Shown here piece by piece: positions 61,014 through 64,000 of a stretch of 64,000 bases of DNA. Where the stretch lies: NCBI GenBank assembly GCA_000727475.1, contig KL647311.1:469181-533180 (forward strand), read 5' to 3'. The stretch is from Sarcocystis neurona (taxonomy: Eukaryota; Apicomplexa; Conoidasida; Eucoccidiorida; Sarcocystidae). Under the pieces are notes generated by a model that did no database searches, had not been told where the DNA came from, and saw only the letters and a program-made list of their open reading frames with translations. Both the position numbers and the translations under genes were made by a program. Position 1 is the stretch's first letter. Each line of letters starts with the position of its first letter.

Positions 61014-64000
61014 ATGTGTTTGTTGACGGGCTTCGCTCTGCTGCTGCTGGCGTTTTCCTGTCAGCAGCAGCAGGCGCTGCTGCAGGAGCGGCTAGAGCAG
61101 CAGCAGCTACAGCAGCAAGAGCTGCAGCACCTTCTCGAGAAACACGAATCAGCAGCACACGAGCTGCAGGAGCAGCTTCTACGTGCGAGACAACAGCTGC
61201 CTCTGTTGCTGCAGCAGCAGCTGGAGGCGGCCAAACACACCGCTGAGGACGGCGAGAAGAAGCAGCAGGAGCAGCAGCAGCGGGAGAAGGAGCAGAAGAC
61301 GCCTGAAAAGGGAGAACAGCAACAGATCCAGCGGCAGCAGCAGCAGCGAGGGGAGCTGGCTGCCGAACCGCAGCAACAAGGTCCGTATGCACAAAAAATG
61401 CCGACCTTTCGTTCGTCTTCGACACAAGAGCAGCAGCAGCAGCCTGCTGCTGCACCCGTTGCGGCGTCTGGGGCAGCAGCGACAAGGGAGGAGCAGCAGC
61501 AGCAGCTAGTGCTGCTGTCCGGCACGGCCGCTGCAGCTGCAGCTGCTTCGTCTGTCTTGTCTCCTTCTGACGTGCCAGAAGCATCTGCTTCTGCTGCTTC
61601 TTCTTCTGTGACTTCTGCAAGTGCCCGCCCTCCCCCCTCCCCCCGCCCTGCTGCTGCCGCTGGCTCCGCACCAGCAAATCCTCTCGTTTCAGGCTCTTCC
61701 TTACCTTCTTCCTCCGCTGCTGCAGCAGGTGAACGACCATACAACGCCCCTGCAGGCATGTCTTCTCCTCCTTCTCAGCAGCAGCAGCAGCAAGGTTCCC
61801 CTCACCTGGCAAGGAGCAGCAGTACACCCGCGTCACTCTCGTCGCCAGCAGCTACCTTCGAAGGCGTTGCCACACAAGTAGCCGTGCTGCCGGAGGTGCC
61901 TCCACTTTCTGCACCTGCTCTTCCTTTTGCAGCGGACGCGCAGCAGCAGCGGCAGCCACCGACAAAGGCGCAGCTACGGCAACAGCAGCAGACAAATGGC
62001 CCGGTGCAGCAGCAAGCAGTGCTGCAGCAGCAGCAGCAGCCAACTGTTTCGGTGCAGCAGCAGCAGCAGCAAGCAGTTTTGCAGGCGCAGCAGCAGCACG
62101 CAGCAGACCCGGCGATGCAGCAGCAGCCCAGCGCAGCGCAAGCAGCACTGCAGCAGCCGCAGGTGCCGGCGTGGCAGCAGTTTACTCCGGCCCAGACTCC
62201 CCAGCGTGAGGAGCAGCAGCAGCAGCAGGAAGTGCAGCAGCAGCAGCAGTTTCTGCCACCGCAGCAGCAGCAGCAATTTCTGCCACCGCAGCAGCAGCAA
62301 CAGTTTCTGCCACCGCAGCAGCAGCAGGCAGCGTTGCCTCAGGCTATTTTACCGGCAGATGCTGCTGCACCGGCGGCGGCAGCTGCGTCCTTGCCTGCTG
62401 CTGTTGCTGGCGTTATGCCCCCAGCAGCAACCTCATTCCCCGCGCTTTCACAGCGGCAGCAACAGCCGCTGCCCACAGCAGCAGCAACAGCCGCTGACTT
62501 TTCTTCTGCTTCTCCCGGCGGTGTGTATGTGCCACCGTCTTTCGCTGCCCAGCAACAGCAGCAGGGTTTGCGGCAGCAACAGAACCTGGAGCAGCAGCAA
62601 CAGCGGCAACCAAACTACCATGCGCAACAGCAGCTTTCCCCATATCTCTCGACCACCCCCGCCTTGTCCAGCTCCTCTCTGCCTTTTCCTTCTGCAGCGT
62701 CGGGAGCTGCACCGCCGCAGCAGCAGCGGCTGCAGCAGGACATGCTGCAGCACGCCTCTGCGCAGCCGCAGGAAGTGGTGCGTTCTCCGGTGCCACCAGC
62801 AACACAGCAGCAGCAGCCTCCGCCGCCGCTGCAGCAGGAGCAGCAGACAGCACTGCAGCAGCAGCAGCGTCTGCGGCAGGTTCTGCAGACGGGCATTTCT
62901 TCCTCGTTGACGCATGAATTGCTGCCGTCGGTGCAGCCGGAGACGTCTGCCGCTGCGTTTCCTTCTGTGGCACTGCAGCCGCAGCAGCAGACAGAAAATC
63001 TGCAGCAGTTCAACGGTCTTCCGCTGGTCGAGCCGCTACAGCAGCAGCTCGAGAGGCATCCGACTCCTGCGTTTCCTTCTCAGTTACTGCAGCAGCAGCA
63101 GTTGCAGGAGCAGCAAGTGCAGCAGCAGCAGTTGCAGCAGCAGCAGTTGCAGCAGCAGCAGTTGCAGCAGCAGCAGTTGCAGCAGCAGCAGTTGCAGCAG
63201 CAGCAGTTGCAGCAGCAGCAGTTGCAGCAGCAGCAGCAATTACAGCAGCAGCAGTTGGAGCAGCAGCAGCAACTGCAGCAGCAGCAGCAACAACAATCGC
63301 AGCAGCAGGAGCAGCATTTGCCACAGCAGCAACTGCAGCAAATCCAGCAGCCGCAGCCATATTCCCCAGCGCAGGCACAGCAGCCGCTGCAGGAGACACA
63401 ACAAGCGCAGCAAGAGGAACAGCAGGCGCAACAGCAGACGCAGCAAAAGGTGCAACAGCAAGTGCAGCAGCTGGCGCAACAGCAAGCGCAACAGCAAGCG
63501 CAACAGCAAGCGCAACAGCAAGCGCAGCAGGAAGGGCGGGCCGCGCAATTATTAACAGCAGTACTGGAACCACCGGTGCCGGTGCAGGCTCCCGTTGCAG
63601 CAGCAGGAGCAGCCCCGGCAGCTTTGCAGGGGAACGAGAAACAGCAGGTGTTGCTGAATCCGCAGACGGAGCCGGGTGCTGCATCTGCTGGAGCGCCTGG
63701 TCCTGCTGTTGCTTTAACCCATGCGGTGGGTGCCTCCTCTTCGTTGCATAAGCTGGCTCCTGCAGCACCGCAGGCGGCAGCAGATCGCCATCCTCCCGTC
63801 CATCATCTACCTTCCTGGACGCACCGCTCTGATGCACTGGAGCAGAAACGCGAGACAGCTCTGCAGCAGCAGCAACAGCAACAACAGCAACAGCAGCAAC
63901 AGCAACAGCCGCAGCATTCGCAGCAGCAGCAGCTCCAGCAGCAGCAGCAGCTCCAGCAGCAGCAGCAGCTCCAGCAGCAGCAGTTGCAGCAGCAGCGGTT
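61014..64000 (+). CDS. Glutamine-rich protein with N-terminal coiled coil, 3' end outside window
   Basis: From the ATG at 61014 one frame stays open for 995 codons to the window end. It begins MCLLTGFALLLLAFSC, a good signal peptide, then about 75 residues of Leu/Glu/Gln heptad-like sequence that should form a coiled coil (residues about 20-95). Ala/Ser/Pro-rich and Gln-rich segments follow, with three FLPPQQQQQ units (62250-62327), seven LQQQQ units (63132-63236), four AQQQ units (63474-63521) and a poly-Gln run near the end. The choice of frame rests on the heptads, the Pro-containing units and the absence of stops. No enzymatic domain is visible and no function is assigned. Caution: the start region (tctgctgctg..ttttcctgtcag) is also an excellent splice acceptor, so the true N-terminus may come from an upstream exon and the signal peptide may be spurious. 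Confidence 0.72.
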   Translation, partial: MCLLTGFALLLLAFSCQQQQALLQERLEQQQLQQQELQHLLEKHESAAHELQEQLLRARQQLPLLLQQQLEAAKHTAEDGEKKQQEQQQREKEQKTPEKGEQQQIQRQQQQRGELAAEPQQQGPYAQKMPTFRSSSTQEQQQQPAAAPVAASGAAATREEQQQQLVLLSGTAAAAAAASSVLSPSDVPEASASAASSSVTSASARPPPSPRPAAAAGSAPANPLVSGSSLPSSSAAAAGERPYNAPAGMSSPPSQQQQQQGSPHLARSSSTPASLSSPAATFEGVATQVAVLPEVPPLSAPALPFAADAQQQRQPPTKAQLRQQQQTNGPVQQQAVLQQQQQPTVSVQQQQQQAVLQAQQQHAADPAMQQQPSAAQAALQQPQVPAWQQFTPAQTPQREEQQQQQEVQQQQQFLPPQQQQQFLPPQQQQQFLPPQQQQAALPQAILPADAAAPAAAAASLPAAVAGVMPPAATSFPALSQRQQQPLPTAAATAADFSSASPGGVYVPPSFAAQQQQQGLRQQQNLEQQQQRQPNYHAQQQLSPYLSTTPALSSSSLPFPSAASGAAPPQQQRLQQDMLQHASAQPQEVVRSPVPPATQQQQPPPPLQQEQQTALQQQQRLRQVLQTGISSSLTHELLPSVQPETSAAAFPSVALQPQQQTENLQQFNGLPLVEPLQQQLERHPTPAFPSQLLQQQQLQEQQVQQQQLQQQQLQQQQLQQQQLQQQQLQQQQLQQQQLQQQQQLQQQQLEQQQQLQQQQQQQSQQQEQHLPQQQLQQIQQPQPYSPAQAQQPLQETQQAQQEEQQAQQQTQQKVQQQVQQLAQQQAQQQAQQQAQQQAQQEGRAAQLLTAVLEPPVPVQAPVAAAGAAPAALQGNEKQQVLLNPQTEPGAASAGAPGPAVALTHAVGASSSLHKLAPAAPQAAADRHPPVHHLPSWTHRSDALEQKRETALQQQQQQQQQQQQQQQPQHSQQQQLQQQQQLQQQQQLQQQQLQQQR
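62250..62327 (+). repeat. 27-bp repeat in Gln-rich gene
   Basis: Three in-frame units of tttctgccaccg followed by four or five CAG/CAA codons encode FLPPQQQQQ. The first two units are 27 bp and the third 24 bp. They are embedded in a longer Gln run. Confidence 0.9.
63132..63236 (+). repeat. 15-bp tandem repeat in Gln-rich gene
   Basis: Seven consecutive units of ttg plus four CAG codons encode LQQQQ. The repeat is nearly perfect, and related units with gaa/gag or caa changes flank it on both sides. Such arrays are prone to change in copy number. Confidence 0.93.
63474..63521 (+). repeat. 12-bp tandem repeat in Gln-rich gene
   Basis: Four units of gcgcaacagcaa encode AQQQ in frame. A fifth, altered unit (gcgcagcag) follows. 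The use of CAA beside CAG distinguishes this array from the pure CAG tracts nearby. Confidence 0.9.

Noticed and set aside
60334..61836. 500-codon Ala/Gln/Lys-rich frame on the minus strand
   Set aside because: It overlaps the Gln-rich + strand gene and is open because CAG/CTG runs contain no stops. It has no heptad or domain pattern in its right half. The left half is kept only as a repeat tract.
61927..62910. 327-codon Ser/Arg-rich frame on the + strand
   Set aside because: It is an out-of-frame reading of the same CAG arrays (AGC for Ser). The Gln frame is continuous over the full 3 kb and carries organised repeats and a coiled coil.
63010..63837. 275-codon Ala-rich frame on the minus strand
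   Set aside because: It is a mirror of the poly-Gln arrays in the + strand frame; CTG repeats read as Ala in this frame.
63010..64000. CRISPR-like array in the repeated region
   Set aside because: The units are in-frame codon repeats (LQQQQ, AQQQ) without unique spacers, inside a eukaryotic coding frame.

Overview
The window looks like nuclear DNA of a coccidian parasite, most probably an Eimeria species. Three things point there. Coding sequence at both ends carries long CAG/GCA/AGC (CTG/TGC/GCT) triplet runs that read as poly-Gln, poly-Ala or poly-Ser. Genes on the + strand are split by introns of 0.2-1.6 kb with GT..AG ends. A repeat-poor block of about 48 kb lies between two repeat-rich blocks. 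No bacterial operon, tRNA, rRNA, CRISPR array or intact transposon was seen. The species is not determined.

Layout. 1-3650 is repeat-rich and holds Ala/Thr-rich reading frames broken by stops, plus a 165-bp direct repeat. 3651-51747 is mostly repeat-poor and holds two firm multi-exon genes and one weaker one. (1) 8462-14868 is a four-exon PLP-dependent diaminopimelate decarboxylase (last step of lysine synthesis) with two low-complexity insertions and a hydrophobic C-terminal tail. (2) 21634-25184 is a large hypothetical protein with an F-box-like segment and a WD-repeat-like exon. (3) 30192-34998 is a five-exon HAD-superfamily phosphatase that runs colinear with the HAD domain of plant thiamin-monophosphate phosphatase TH2, behind a signal-peptide-like N-terminus. 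The remaining DNA in this block has only short open frames, a few small repeat families and possible fragments of further split genes (for example PEBP-like pieces at 16.4-18.6 kb). 51748-64000 is repeat-rich again. It holds an SLC37/GlpT-type MFS transporter whose central loop is swollen by about 970 residues of low-complexity sequence, a non-coding stretch with a minisatellite, and a glutamine-rich protein that runs off the window end.

The exon models of the decarboxylase and the HAD phosphatase were built by matching family motifs across introns; every junction keeps the reading frame. The transporter model is frame-consistent for two exons, but its last three or four membrane helices could not be located with confidence. 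The genes do not form an obvious pathway cluster, and all supported genes lie on the + strand.
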